A stretch of 64,000 bases of DNA, taken from assembly GCF_024679245.1 (NCBI RefSeq), contig NC_090183.1:22925355-22989354 (forward strand), read 5' to 3'. A model generated the notes under the pieces. It saw nothing but the letters and a program-made list of their open reading frames with translations. It was not told where the DNA came from and made no database searches. This stretch comes from Pseudorasbora parva. Taxonomy: Eukaryota > Chordata > Actinopteri > Cypriniformes > Gobionidae. The position numbers were made by a program, and so were the translations under genes. Below are positions 47,090 through 60,299 of this stretch, one piece after another; position 1 is the stretch's first letter; every line of letters begins with the position of its first letter.

Positions 47090-48675
47090 GTCAGTATTGT
47101 GCAGTTTGGAAAATCAGTCCTTCTTTGAACATGTAGCTGGTCAAATTGCTAATGTCTAAATCTACAGCAGCAGACTGAGACAAACTCCTCTCATGTGGAG
47201 TTTGGCCACAGACTTGGCCACACTTTTTGGCAGAGCACACAACTTTAAATATGAAAGCACTAAGCATGACCTTGAGAGTTACGCAACTATTAATTAGAAT
47301 GACAATCCAGGCAATCTACAGTCTTTAAGCATTAGGTCTTTTCACGTTACCAGCAGTTCTGACCAGAAGGTTTAGACTTAAAGACTATATATATAAATAT
47401 ATATATCGCGGCAGGTTGTTGACCTTCTTCGACAGAAGTAATGGGATTGGGAATACTAGATGAGATTTATCGAATATGAGGTAAAAGTACTATAAATACT
47501 GTTCAGTTTCTTGCAGAAACAATTGTTTCATGTCTTAAGACATCAATGTGTCGCCACAGCATTTAATATGGATCCGTATATCTATATGTTTTTTTCTCTC
47601 ATAGTGGCTCTCATAGAAAACACCCCATTGATATGCCTTATACGAGCAACAGTTGGAGTTAAAAATCTTCATTTGTGTTCTACTGAAGAAACAAACACAC
47701 CTACATCTTGGATAATGGCTAATGATTTGGGCAGCTATGACAATAATAACTGAAGACTAAGGCCATTTTTATATGTAACTTTTAAGTGTGTTTTTACAAA
47801 TGAGAATGTAAATCTAAATGTAAAGCTTTGTTCAAACCATGAATCATAATTGCCTGTAATCAAATACGGTAAATAATAAAAAACAAATCTAGAGGGTTTA
47901 AAAACTCCATGGGGTGGAAAACATCAAACTAATCAGGCAAATATGGTGACATTTTGCCTGGAGCTTCGATATATTTCTGGACCATACTTTGCCTGAAATG
48001 TTCTTTACATTGGTTCTAATTTAATGAACATGCAACACTTGTGATTATCTGTGATGATAAACATACTGTAGAAGAGATCATGAAAGAAAGGCTCCATCAG
48101 CCAACAGGACTATGGAAACAGCCTCAGGAACAATCGCCTAACAAGCATCTGGAATTTGTGGTTTTGGCTAAATGTTAATGCAGAATTACTTACCTATAAG
48201 CAAAAAACAATAACAACATGACCTGTTTTTCTCCATCTGTTCAAAAGCTCTTTCAGTCATGACATCATGCATTAGCTGCATGCTTCAAGAGCTATTTATA
48301 ACATTATGGGCCAGCAGCATATGATGTCATAGCAAGAGAGAGCGAATAAAGTTATTCTGAAAAGAATCACCATTAGTTCATAGAAATATATTATTCATGA
48401 ATAAATAATTATTTGCATAAAGTCTAGACTGCATAACTGTAGAAAAAATGACATTCCAGGAAAACTCATAGCTCACAGCAGTGGAAACGGACTGCAGAGA
48501 GCTAATAAGTCATGAATCACTTCCTGTTACAATGTAAATTCCACTCTTGCAAAGGAGTAAGGGAAGTTTCACAGTAGATGTGATGATGAGGGAAGCAACT
48601 GCTTGATAAAACATACAGTCTGCATGTGTAGGAGATTTTTAATCTTTGAAAATTATTAAGGATTCCAAAAAACAC
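47090..48675. other. Non-coding sequence with a MITE fragment
   Basis: 47500-47720 shares ATGTCTTAAGACATCAATGTG (arm) and TGTGTTCTACTGAAGAAACA with the fold-back MITE at 25.3 kb, so it is a relic of that family. The rest is AT-rich without coding signs. Confidence 0.45.
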
Positions 48676-48679
48676 TTAA

Positions 48680-49072
48680 AGGAATAGTTCACCCAAAAAT
48701 GTACTCACCCTCACCCTCAAGCCATAGCCTCTCCACAGCAATACATATAATCACGTCTACTTGACATTCTTCTTTCAGACGAATACAATCAGAGTTATAT
48801 TAAAAATGTCCTGGCTAATCTAAGCAATATAATGGCAGCCCAACATTTGAAGCTCAAAAAAGTGCATCCATCCATTACAAAAGCACTTAACATGGCTCTG
48901 GGGTTAAAGAAGGCCTTCTGAAGTAAATTAATATGTTGGTGTACGAAAAATATCCATATTTAACACATTATAAAGTAAAATATGTAATATGTAATGTAAT
49001 ATATACATGCAATGGCTTAGAGGTGAGTAAATCATAGGGTAATTTTATTTTTTGAGTGGGTAAACTATTCCT
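48680..49072. mobile_element. Fold-back MITE, TTAA type (uninterrupted relative of 18.2 kb copy)
   Basis: TTAA on both sides (48676-48679 and 49073-49076). The ends AGGAATAGTTCACCCAAAAA and, inverted, AGGAATAGTTTACCCACTCA. The interior GAGTTATATTAAAAATGTCC is shared with the 18.2-kb element. It preserves the empty site for the family K copy 2 insertion. Confidence 0.82.
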
Positions 49073-49336
49073 TTAACATCAACATCCCCATTCTTGTGTT
49101 GATAGAAGAGCACCTGACATGTGACATCTATGCATCTAGACTTTTCTTTATTACTCAATCCATCACACTTATAATGTAAACCATCAAATCACTCTGATTA
49201 TATGCTCATAAATATTTTTTACAGGAGAACTCAACTTGTCTAGCAGCTTTAGGCATTAGGAAACAATTCTGTGAACATCACACTGTAAGAAAATGGAGAA
49301 GCTACTGCCAATTATCTGCAAGGGCATAATTCAAGG

Positions 49337-49337
<1 letters not shown>

Positions 49338-49429
<92 letters not shown>

Positions 49430-49444
49430 TGTCTGTGTCTGTGT

Positions 49445-49475
<31 letters not shown>

Positions 49476-49490
49476 CGCGTGTGTGTGTGT
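49338..49490. repeat. (GT)n microsatellite, interrupted
   Basis: About 45 perfect GT units followed by GTCT and GCGC interruptions. Confidence 0.97.
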
Positions 49491-49725
49491 TTAACCCTAA
49501 ACACAATGCAATGTTTAATTCAAAATGAAATATTTTTTTTCAATACTGAAAATTCCTTTTTTAACCATTTTAACAGTACACCAGGCCTCTTTTACAGACT
49601 TTTCTAAGAGTGAGGTTTTGGTCACATATCACCTCTATTTTAAAGCTTTAAAGATTAGTAAAATGTGATTTGCATATATTCTAACACAATACGTTTAGCT
49701 TAAGCAAAACCTTTAGATGATTTAA

Positions 49726-51380
49726 AGGTAGGGTAGGTAAGAATGATCTAAAACACTTTTGTCCAAATTTGTTTAAACTTTCTTTATATGCCAATACATA
49801 ATTAAAATGTAAGTACTCTGAAAAGAGAGTATAAAAATCGAATGACTCTAGACTTTTTAATATGCAATAAACACCGGCTATATGTTTATTCTTGTCAGTC
49901 AGTATGAATTAAATTTGATATATAAGTCGCACCTGACTATAAGTCGCAGGACCAGCCAAACTATGAAAAAAAGTGCGACTTATAGTCCGGATAATACGGT
50001 ACATGTGATCCTGACATGATGTCACTACATCCACTCCGCTCCTCTCAGGTAAATATTGCGTCTTCCTGGCAGCTGAGCGGTCGGCTCATAGACAGTAAAA
50101 GAAATGGACACAGCGACCCCATAGACGTCAACGGTGAAAAGTGAAGTCAATTAGAAGCACTCCCTTCCTGATGGTTGAGAGGACTGTGCAGCATCGGAGA
50201 TTGACGACATAGATGTGACGTGAGCAACCTGTCTCTGTCTTCTTCTAGTAGTTGTGCGTCGTGAAATCTGAATCACGTTGTTTAAATGTTTTGTCCCGTT
50301 GCTTTTTGCTCACTATGGGCGTCTCCCCATTCTTCTCCCTTGACTTTATCAGACTTAATGTCTCCACGTCCCCCCGACTGCCTCATAGACAGTAAAAGAT
50401 TACCTGCGAGCGTCTCCTCCTGTCTATACGGTAATTTCTCTAGTCGCGTTGGTTATGACGCAATCGTTAACATGTTTTAACAAAAACAGCTTCTACGGGG
50501 TAATAGTGTAAGATGCAAGATAATGGAGCCTTTTATACATTGTCGTGTTTCTTTATGAATAAACAATGGACAAATGGGGTCTTTAAATGCATCAGATGTA
50601 AAGTTATTCACTGTCAAAATGACGCAAAAATGAATGGGAGTCAATGGGACGCTAGCAGCAGGTGATGGCTTGGTTAGCAATGGGTGGTACGCTTTCTGAG
50701 TGCTAGATTACCCCCTTGGGTCAGCTAAGCACGTTCATATATTTTGGGGGCGTGGCTTTGGAAGGAGCCCAGAAGGGAGAAGGTGGAGTGAATGGAAATA
50801 ATGCTCAAAAAACCTCTCTCCGGCGCAATAACTCCAATCTTTCAAGTATTCATACTCTTGTGTAATCGACGCACCATCCTAAATAAACCCGTCTCTTGTG
50901 TGATACCCTGAATTTTTGAATATTCCGATCTAATATGATTTCTGACCTGTAAGGTTGCTAGAATAATAATCATAAATGGTGTGTTAATAGGCCAGAGGAG
51001 AACTGGCACCCCGACTGAGTCTGGTTTCTCCCAAGGTTTATTTTTCTCCATCACACCCTGATGGAGTTTTGGTTCCTTGCCACTGTCGCCTTTGGCTTGG
51101 CTTGCTCAGTTGGGGACACTACAATTATGATCAAAGTTATTCAACTAAATATACAAATAAAATGTATGAATTAGGTCTTATTTAATTCTATAAACTATAA
51201 TACAGATCTGCCAACATTGTCACTATATGATAAATTAAAATAAGCTGATAACATCACTGTTTTCTCCTGAACGACTGTACAGCCAAATCTAATTTTGTTG
51301 CAATATTATCCTGTTTGACACTGTGAAGCTGCTTTGACACAATCATGATTGTAAAAGTGCTATATAAATAAAGTTGATTA

Positions 51381-51435
<55 letters not shown>

Positions 51436-51596
51436 AATGAGCTATCCTTAAAACAGTCGTGAGAGGTCTACAGACAGTCAATTTTTATAATTTATATTTT
51501 CAGAGTACTTACATTTTAATTATGTATTGATATATAAAGAAAGTTTAAACAAATTTGGAAAAACAGTTTTTTAACCAATTCTTACCTACCCTACCT
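49726..51596. mobile_element. TTAA-flanked transposon with about 95-bp terminal inverted repeats
   Basis: TTAA on both sides (49722-49725 and 51597-51600). The ends AGGTAGGGTAGGTAAGAAT and their inverse are identical for 19 bases, and the similarity continues through AAATTTGTTTAAACTTTCTT, TCAATACATAATTAAAATG and TAAGTACTCTGAAA. Interior: a TATAAGTCGCACCTGACTAT / GCGACTTATAGTCCGG fold-back piece (49920-50005) and a LINE tail at 50990-51436. No transposase ORF. Confidence 0.85.
50990..51436 (+). mobile_element. LINE/SINE 3' tail, copy 2, ending in (TTGA)n
   Basis: Contains TGATGGAGTTTTGGTTCCTTG, CCTTTGGCTTGGCTTGCTCA and the 3' end GACACAATCATGATTGTAAAAG followed by GTGCTATATAAATAAAG, then about 13 GATT/TTGA units. 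The reverse copy at 35361-35585 shares its last 225 bp. Confidence 0.72.
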
Positions 51597-51841
51597 TTAA
51601 TGAACTGAATTGATTTCTTTCTATAAAAGTAGTTCCTGAAAAGACCATTACTATCTAGACCACTGATTCTCCTTCTGGCTATTTTAACAATATAAAAGAT
51701 GTACTGAGTAAGTGACTTAATGTCTAACTATTATATGGCCCCTTGAATAGCTCATGATGGTCCATTTATGTGTTTAACAAAACGGCTCAATTGGCATGGC
51801 TTCAGTTACTGGACTATCAGTTGCTTTCATGAGATTAAATT

Positions 51842-51843
51842 AA

Positions 51844-51938
<95 letters not shown>

Positions 51939-51940
51939 AT
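51842..51940. repeat. (TAAA)n tetranucleotide repeat
   Basis: About 25 uninterrupted AAAT units. Confidence 0.97.
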
Positions 51941-53539
<1,599 letters not shown>

Positions 53540-53866
53540 GTTACCTGCTGAGGAGCGAGGCCGACTACTCGACCATACCAGTGGTACAGCGGATGCGGCA
53601 TGGGGACTTAACGTCTCTGTTCCCTTCCTTCAGGGAACGAGGGTTACATAGGTAAACGAAACGTTCCCTTTCAGTCAGTACACTCCAAGTTACGTCAGTA
53701 CTGACGAAATGGGGTCCCAATCTAATCACGCCACAGCGGCTGTCTTTTAGCATCCTGGGATGACATGACGAGGGGCCGTCTCAGCTACCAAGGTTCATTG
53801 GGAGGCATATCCCACTTGGAGAAATGCAATCACAAGCTGTGTCCCAAAGTGAAGGGTGCGCACTTC

Positions 53867-54070
53867 GAAGGCCGCATTTGAAGTGCGATTACGTCATAGC
53901 GGCACTACGAAGGCTGTCCCAATGTGAAGGCTGCACCCTCTGAAGGCCGCATTTGAAGTGCGATTACGTCACAGCGGCACTACGAAGGCTGTCCCAAAGT
54001 GAGAGCTGCACCTTTGAAGGCCACATTTGAAGTGCAATTGCGTCACAGCGGTGCGACGAAGGCTGCCGTA
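53867..54070. repeat. Subterminal tandem repeat, about 75 bp x 3
   Basis: Units begin GAAGGCCGCATTTGAAGTGC at 53867 and 53942, and GAAGGCCACATTTGAAGTGC at about 54016. Each continues GATTACGTCACAGCGGCACT and GAAGGCTGTCCCAA. The third unit is partial. Confidence 0.88.
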
Positions 54071-54479
54071 ATTCATGAGCGACTTTAAAATGCGCCCTTC
54101 GGTTCTCAGGCAAAGGAAGGGTACAGCAGATGGAACCTTCCCACAACTTCGCAGCCTTCCCTATCCCAGAATTCATACCACACTGGTGACTACAGGATTT
54201 GACTGGTCCGCATTCCCGCGGCACTCGATCAGATTTCCCAGTTAAAGACGGTATAGCGGTCGGTAACTCAAGTGTAGCCTGGATACTATTGAACACAACA
54301 GCGCAAGCGCTTGAAGTTAATAAAAGTGTTTTGCATTTGCACAGTTCCCATTTCCCTGCCCTGAGCAACCAAGATAAACTTTAATTTCCCAAATTTTAAA
54401 TGCTATTTATTTCTCTACCATTCTCTCAAGAAGAGGAATCAGTCCATTTTCACCCTTTTCGCTGTTTCTTTCTTTTTTT

Positions 54480-55650
54480 CATACACTTTCTTTAAATAGC
54501 CTTCTGCGCGGGGGTGAATTTTCGTCCCGCTACCGCTCCATTCCGCTCGCGCAAAATTCACTCCGTGCTCACCCGCTATAAATTATTTTATTTCCGACCC
54601 GACTCATCCAGCTAAATTTAGATCTTGCTTCCAGAATCTATCTTTTAAATGTCCCTTACAGAAAGAGAGACACTGGATAGGAATTGCCCGTGCAATCATT
54701 TATTTTTCTTATAGCCTATAGGCTACTGTCAACACCGTAGCTAAAACAAATATCACAGAAATATAGGCTAAATCAAATGTGATATCTGTCACTCAGAACT
54801 ACCTATAAGAAAAAATGCAAATAAACGAAAACTGCTGACTTAGATGCTAAAATAAAGTTTTTATATGAATGAATGAATGAATGATCACTGACGACGGTCA
54901 CCGAAAGATCGATCCTCCAAAAGGCTGAATGCGTGGCGACACAGAACAATTTAAATGGTTAGGCTATTATTAGCTTTTTATTATTTTTTATGTAAGTTAT
55001 TTGTAAATTAAACAAAGAAACTGCTGTCTATTGTTCATTTTCGTTAACTTCAAGCGTAGGCTAAATTAAAGAGAAGTGGTTGTTCTATAGCCTACATTGT
55101 TTATTTTTGTAATGCACGTTATCATTTGTAGCTATACATTAAACACATTTATATATGTTTATACATATATTTTCTTGTCATGTAATTTAAAATGTGTAAA
55201 CGAAAATAAATTGGTCTATACAATAAAGTAGGCTTTTTACAACTAGCCTATTTATAGACCAATAATATAACTTAAGTTTAACATCATAAACAACAGAAAT
55301 TTTAATTATCAATTTTAATATTATACACTTTCATTGCGCTGAGCGGGAGAAGCTGGAGCTGGACCGGGATGGGGAATAATGCACATTACAGACTCTGGTA
55401 AGGCCTGTGCGGGACTTCGCCCTTACGAAAGGAAAATATATTTACCAATATATTTTCTTGAAATATATTTTAATATATGGAATAATATTGATGGTATTAT
55501 AAAATATATTATATATTCATGAAATATATTGCAAAATATACAAATGATTGCCGCTTTCAATATATTGCAATATATTGGAAAATATAAATATTAAATCCCA
55601 TAGGCTATGTGAATATATTGCATGATATTTTTGAAAAATAAGTAGACCTA
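54480..55650. other. Interior of the 2.45-kb element: AT-rich, with GC-rich patches
   Basis: GC-rich patches at 54500-54600 and 55330-55435 may be ends of a further nested repeat. 55437-55630 is dense in AATATATT-type words. No coding region. Confidence 0.35.
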
Positions 55651-56555
55651 CTTAAAAAAAAGAAAGACTTGGACGTAAATGTTTAAAATATATTGTAACA
55701 GTTACATTTAACATAAGAAATAAACTTTTAACTAATATTTGCAATTTGACAATATTTAACCCGCTACAGATTTACATGCTTATGGTCCTGTCTCCCATCG
55801 TCGCAGGCTTTGACGCGTGTCAAAATCCAATAAAAAGCTAAAAAACAAACAAAAAAAAAAAAAAAACACATTTTGTATATAGGCTATGCTCCATTTCTCT
55901 TTTTAAAATCTCCTCACGAACGTCCGCTGTCAGTTTTCACAACCTGCCATTAACGACGCTTGATTCATTGTTGCCAAGTCTGGAATAGGGTTGCATTTAG
56001 GCTACTGTTGCTTTGGGGTGTTTGTAGCCTATAGTCCACAGGTTAAGTTGTCTTTACTTAAGCAATATTTCTACCGCCCACGCCCCGCATTTTGGGATAT
56101 TTTGGCCCATTCTGCCTGTGATTCCGATACTTTTGAATAACAATTGGAGGGGTTTTATTATTCAGACCTGGCAACCCTGTGTCTCGGTTCGCCCTTCGTG
56201 CCGCTTCGTGCGCTTTGAAGGCGTGGCCTGACCTGGCCTCCGAAGTGCATGGCCTTCGAAGTGCGCACCCTTCACTTTGGGACACAGCTACAGTGCCTGC
56301 CCGTTAGGAGGACTTAGAATACATGTATGACTCACATGTATGGGCTGCTTACGGCAGAAGCCTGGAGTATCCAGCCGCAGGTGGAAAATTTTAACCTCAT
56401 GGGTGGCAAGGGTCTTGCCAAGGGAAGACACGCTCTCAAGGAGACTTACCATGGAGAATACACGTGACGGTTGGCTTGCGGGGGAACCATGGACACGGAG
56501 GCTGGGGCCATTCGGGCATGCACTCTGGTGCCGGCATCATCAATGATAGAGGAAC

Positions 56556-57299
56556 TCAGGGCCTTCGGGTTGGCTCACCTGAGCAAATAAGCGCACACAT
56601 CCAGTCTGCAGAGTGGAATGGTGCAGCGAGCAAAGACACCTGAGCGTGTCCAGTTACTGGCCATCTAGGGCGTGTATACGAGGAAACAGGCTTCACACAC
56701 AGATGATAAAATCTGGTGAATGTGTCAGGTGTTGCCCATTCTGGAGCTCTACAGATGTCTGTCAGTGAGGCATCACGCGCTAGAGCCCAAGAGGCAGCTA
56801 TGCTCCTAGTGGAGTGTGCTTTGACCCCAAGGGGGCATGGCAAGCCCTGAACCTGGTAAACCAGGACAATGGCATCCACTATCCAGTGAGACAACCTTTG
56901 CTTGGAGAGAGCCTTCCCTTTCTGCTTTTCTCCGTAACAGACAAAGGGCTGGTCTGAGGTCCTAAAGCACTGCGTCCTGTCTACGTAAGCGTAAAGGCCG
57001 TGTACTGGACAGAGAAGTGCCGAGGCTGGGTCTGCCTCCTCCAAGGGCAGCGCTTGCAGCTTCACCACCTGGTCCCTAAAGGGAGTGGTAGGAACCTTGG
57101 GCACATATCCAGGCCGGGGTCTCAGGATGACATGAGAGTTAGCCCACCCGAATTCCAGGCACGCTTCATCAACCGAAAATGCCTGCAGGTCCCCCACCTT
57201 CTTAATCGGAACCAGAGCAACCAGGAGCATTGACAGGAACTTAAGCTCCACAGTTTGTAGAGGCTCGAAGGGAGTCATGTGCAGGGCTGATAAGACCAC
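56556..57299 (-). pseudogene. DIRS tyrosine recombinase, C-terminal two thirds (copy 3)
   Basis: A 247-codon minus-strand open frame covering the catalytic domain: SMLLVALVPIKKVGDLQAFS, RPRPGYVPKVPTTPF, LSKQRLSHWIVDAIVLVYQV, AHSTRSIAASWALARDASLT, and ATPDTFTRFYHL. His, the second Arg and the catalytic Tyr are present. The position that is Arg in the other copies (KR-x-GD) is Lys here (57198-57200), so the first catalytic Arg appears lost. The N-terminal domain upstream of VLSALHMTPFEPL is missing or out of frame beyond 57300. It is 5'-truncated, so inactive, although the reading frame is clean. Confidence 0.82.
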
Positions 57300-57345
57300 T
57301 GCGAGGTCCCCAGAGGTTACCTGTAGTGGGCAAGTTGGATTTACG

Positions 57346-58095
57346 AGGGAGTTCCCCCCTGTGATCGAATCACCAGATCAAACTACTTCTCCAATTTCAA
57401 AATCGTCCGACATCGTTGTTTAACATTTTTTTTTGTGCTAAAATGCGTTTTTTATTATTCTTTACACATGCGCTTTGTAAACACGGAGACGGTACTGGCT
57501 ACATCTAGCGTGACTTTTCTGATATGATTACATAATCCATGTCGTTCTGCAGAGCTGCACAAGATGAGAAATTTAGATTAAAAGTTGCCTATATAAAAAA
57601 AATGTTTTAAAGAAAATTATAGATGTCTTCACTAGATAAGACCCTATTCCTTGCCTGGGATCGCCTCTGAAGCCCTTTGAAACTGCATTGATTTGGACCT
57701 TGAACCCGTTGGTTGCCATATAAATCCATTATATCGAGAAAAATCTTGGAATGTTGGAATGAGATGGGGGTGAGAAAAATTATCAGGAAATTTTGAATTT
57801 GAAGTGAACTAATATTTTACAGATTTCTCAAACGATACCAAGCTATCTCGTCGGCCACCATGCAGCAAATAGAATCTTTGTAACAATTGGGAGTTACAAT
57901 GTCAGAATTGCGAGTGTAATGAAGTTCGTAGTTATGGGAAGTAGGCGGGAAGCAGCGAACATTTAACACTTTAATAAATAAACAAACACTAACTAAACGT
58001 AGAACGCCAGCCTCCTCACCAACGACTTCCGTGCATACACATAATAAAATAACAAAAGCATAAAACAAAACAAAACAGTAAACAAAACAAGCAAT
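57346..58095. other. Non-coding sequence, nothing firmly recognised
   Basis: GAAGTGAACTAATATTTTACAG (57801 region) looks like the end of a TTAA-type MITE, but no partner end is clear. No gene. Confidence 0.35.
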
Positions 58096-58098
58096 TTA

Positions 58099-58771
58099 GG
58101 CCCTGTCCACACGAAGCCAGCGCTTTCCCAATCCGATCTTTTTTCCCCGTTTCAAGAAATGTCTGCGTCCACACGAGATTACAAAAACGGACTAAAAACA
58201 ATGTAGTTTGCATGCCAGGCCAGTGTGTGGCGCTGTAATTCTGCCACAGAAATACACTAAAAACGGAGAAGAAGAGTTGTGGCTAGCAGGGGTCTAGCAG
58301 TGGTCGGAGGTGAGGCAAAATCTCACAATAAAATAACAATAAATACATTTGCTACTTAACATATGTGTTTTATTAATGCCTACACCTACCCCAACCCAAA
58401 ACATACCCTTACAACAATGCAGATACGTTAATTAAATGGTGCGATATTGATGTGCGCATGCCCAGTGCCCGTAGTTGTATCCCTCAACTCTTTCACCGTG
58501 CTGGACGTAGTGTGATGACATTATACAACGTTTCAGAAAATATACGGACTGAACAAAATAAAATATTCGGAAAATATTCGCTGTACACACGAAAACGGAA
58601 GATGATCGTTTTCAGATTTACCCACTTTGGGACCCGGTTTCGAAAAATATCAAGTATATAAAAATATAAAGGATGCATGCTTCTAAAACGCCGGATCCGT
58701 GTGGACGAAACGCTGATTCGGTACAAAATGTATACGTATACAGCTAAACGCGTCTCCGTGTGGACGGGGCC
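58099..58771. mobile_element. Harbinger-like non-autonomous element with TTA duplication
   Basis: TTA on both sides (58096-58098 and 58772-58774). The ends GGCCCTGTCCACACG and, inverted, GGCCCCGTCCACACG. The interior GCATGCCAGGCCAGTGTGTG is shared with the 13.7-kb element. Repeated CCACACGA / TCCGTGTGGACG words. No transposase. Confidence 0.82.
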
Positions 58772-59109
58772 TTAATCCAGGCCATGTCCTCTCTCATCCT
58801 TCACTGTTGTTGCTCCCCTTTTATACTTCCGAGCTCCTTTACAAGATGATTTGAAACCAGTGTAATGCCCAGCCGTTCTGTCTCGCCCTCCCTGCTTTCA
58901 CATACCTCCATTGTCCTTTACTGATGCAGATCCTGAGGGTAAGAACAGTCGAGAAAAGAGAAAAGGAGACGGAAGTGCAAGGAATGACAAAGATGAGTGG
59001 ATAGAAGAAAAAAAAACGAATTCTTGGTCTGGTTCCTGGACACACTGCCGCTAGGTCCTCAGTCAGCCAAGAGGCTCTTCCTCACGGAGCCATGCGATGG
59101 TGCTGGATG

Positions 59110-59388
59110 CAGAGTCCTGCATGGGTTCGGGTACCCGCGGGGTGTTTAAATTTTAAAGACGTGACGCGGTGCTGTAATTACTTTTGACCTGGCAATAAAT
59201 GTGTAGGCCTATATAATGTTATATGCTTTTTCGGTTGCAGGTCGGGTGTCGGTTCTATTTTAAGCTTGTCTGGTCGGGTGCGGATTTTAATTAGTGCTCC
59301 ATGTCGAAAAAACGGGTCGGATGCAGTTTAACGCACCGCGGGTACGGGCGGGTGCAGATTTACAAAATCGGACCCGTGCAGGACTCTG
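59110..59388. mobile_element. Short hAT MITE (279 bp)
   Basis: The ends CAGAGTCCTGCATGGGTTCG and, inverted, CAGAGTCCTGCACGGGTCCG. The flanks GCTGGATG (59102-59109) and ACTGGATG (59389-59396) form an 8-bp duplication with one mismatch. It is rich in CGGGTNCGGG words. A 30-bp interior stretch (GTTTAAATTTTAAAGACGTG) resembles one in element X, probably by chance or a shared subterminal motif. Confidence 0.82.
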
Positions 59389-59429
59389 ACTGGATGCTCC
59401 ACTGTGGATGGCTGGATCCTCCTCCGTCC

Positions 59430-59885
59430 TCCTCTAAAAATGAGAACGGTTATGAATCAGCATATCGATTCAGGATTCGGATTACCAATGTCAATTGATA
59501 TCAGCAGTTTGACAGTTTGACATGCTATCCGAATCATGAATCAATACACTGATTCGTAACGGTTCGAAACTTTGTTTTGAAATCTGCTTATCACTATATA
59601 AGTCTTTATTTAAATTTTTTTTTTTTTTTGCGCACAAAAGCTATTCTCGTCACTTCATAAAATTACTGTAGAACCACTGTAGTGAGATGGGCTTTGTAAC
59701 GACGTCTTTGGTGCCTTTTATGGGTCTTAAAGAAGAGGAAATGACATTGGTGTCAATGAAGGCCTGTCTGAGCCATCGGATTTCAACAAAAATATCTTAA
59801 TTTGTGTTCCGAAGATGAACGGAGGTTTTACGGGTGTTTAAGTAATTAATGTTTTTGAATTTTAATTTTTGGGTGAACTAACCCT
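59430..59885 (-). mobile_element. Fold-back MITE, TTAA type, relative of 876-1335
   Basis: The right end TTTTTGGGTGAACTAACCCT precedes TTAA (59886-59889). ATTTGTGTTCCGAAGATGAAC, CGGAGGTTTTACGGGTGTTT and the CCAATGTCAATTGATATCAG hairpin region match the 0.9-kb copy in reverse. The left terminus is absent, as in that copy. Confidence 0.7.
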
Positions 59886-59889
59886 TTAA

Positions 59890-60290
59890 GCTACAGTAGC
59901 TCATCTGTTTGATTGGACCATACAGTCCAGCCTTTGCGTGCATCAGTGAGCCGTGGCCGCACATGACCCTGTTGCTGGTTCATCATCACTGTTCCTTCCG
60001 TACACCACCTTTGATAGATACTGACCACAGCAAACCTGGAACACCCCACAAGAGCAGCACTTTTGGAGATGCTCTGACCCAGTCGTCCATCACAATTTGG
60101 CCCTTTTCAAACTCGCTCAAATCCTTAACTTGCCTATTTTTCCTGCTTCTAACACATCCACTTTGAGGACAAAATGTTCACTTGCTGCCTAACACATCCC
60201 ACCCATTATAACAGGTGGCTTGATGAAGAGATAATCTGTGTTATTTACTTCACTTGTCGGTGGTCATAATGTTCTGCCTGGTTGGTGTAC
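59890..60290 (-). pseudogene. Tc1-like element 5' end (same family as 24-kb copy)
   Basis: On the minus strand it starts ACCAACCAGGCAGAACATTA, followed by TGACCACCGACAAGTGAAG, the terminal repeat of this Tc1 family. It continues to the helix-turn-helix region: EFEKGQIVMDDWVRASPKVL in one frame, then a frameshift and QYLSKVVYGRNSDDEPATGS. It is cut off at 59890 against the TTAA MITE. About the first quarter of the transposase remains. Confidence 0.75.
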
Positions 60291-60299
60291 AATTAAAAT

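Larger units (their letters stand above)
53835..56289. mobile_element. 2.45-kb DNA transposon with perfect 39-bp terminal inverted repeats
   Basis: Bases 53835-53873 (AGCTGTGTCCCAAAGTGAAG ...) are the exact reverse complement of 56251-56289. Flanked by a 3-bp repeat ACA (53832-53834 and 56290-56292). It sits inside the DIRS relic. The left end carries three tandem units of about 75 bp (53867-54070). The interior is AT-rich with no transposase. A 3-bp duplication would suit Harbinger-like elements, but ACA is not the usual TWA, so the superfamily is open. Confidence 0.85.
53540..57345 (-). mobile_element. DIRS retrotransposon relic 3 (recombinase end), split by a nested element
   Basis: Minus-strand DIRS 3' half. 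The recombinase lies at 56556-57299. The sequence then reaches 56290, is interrupted at 53835-56289, and resumes at 53834 with the complementary/terminal region. There GAACGTTTCGTTTACC and CTATGTAACCCTCGTTCCCT (inverted) parallel the ICR of the 30-kb copy, and the minus-strand frame RERFVYLCNPRSLKEG matches RERLGYVCNPSSLRG there. The 5' half is absent beyond 57345. Confidence 0.8.

Noticed and set aside
53964..54368. 134-codon minus-strand frame inside the 2.45-kb transposon
   Set aside because: It overlaps the 75-bp tandem units, which explain the open frame, and it lacks transposase motifs.
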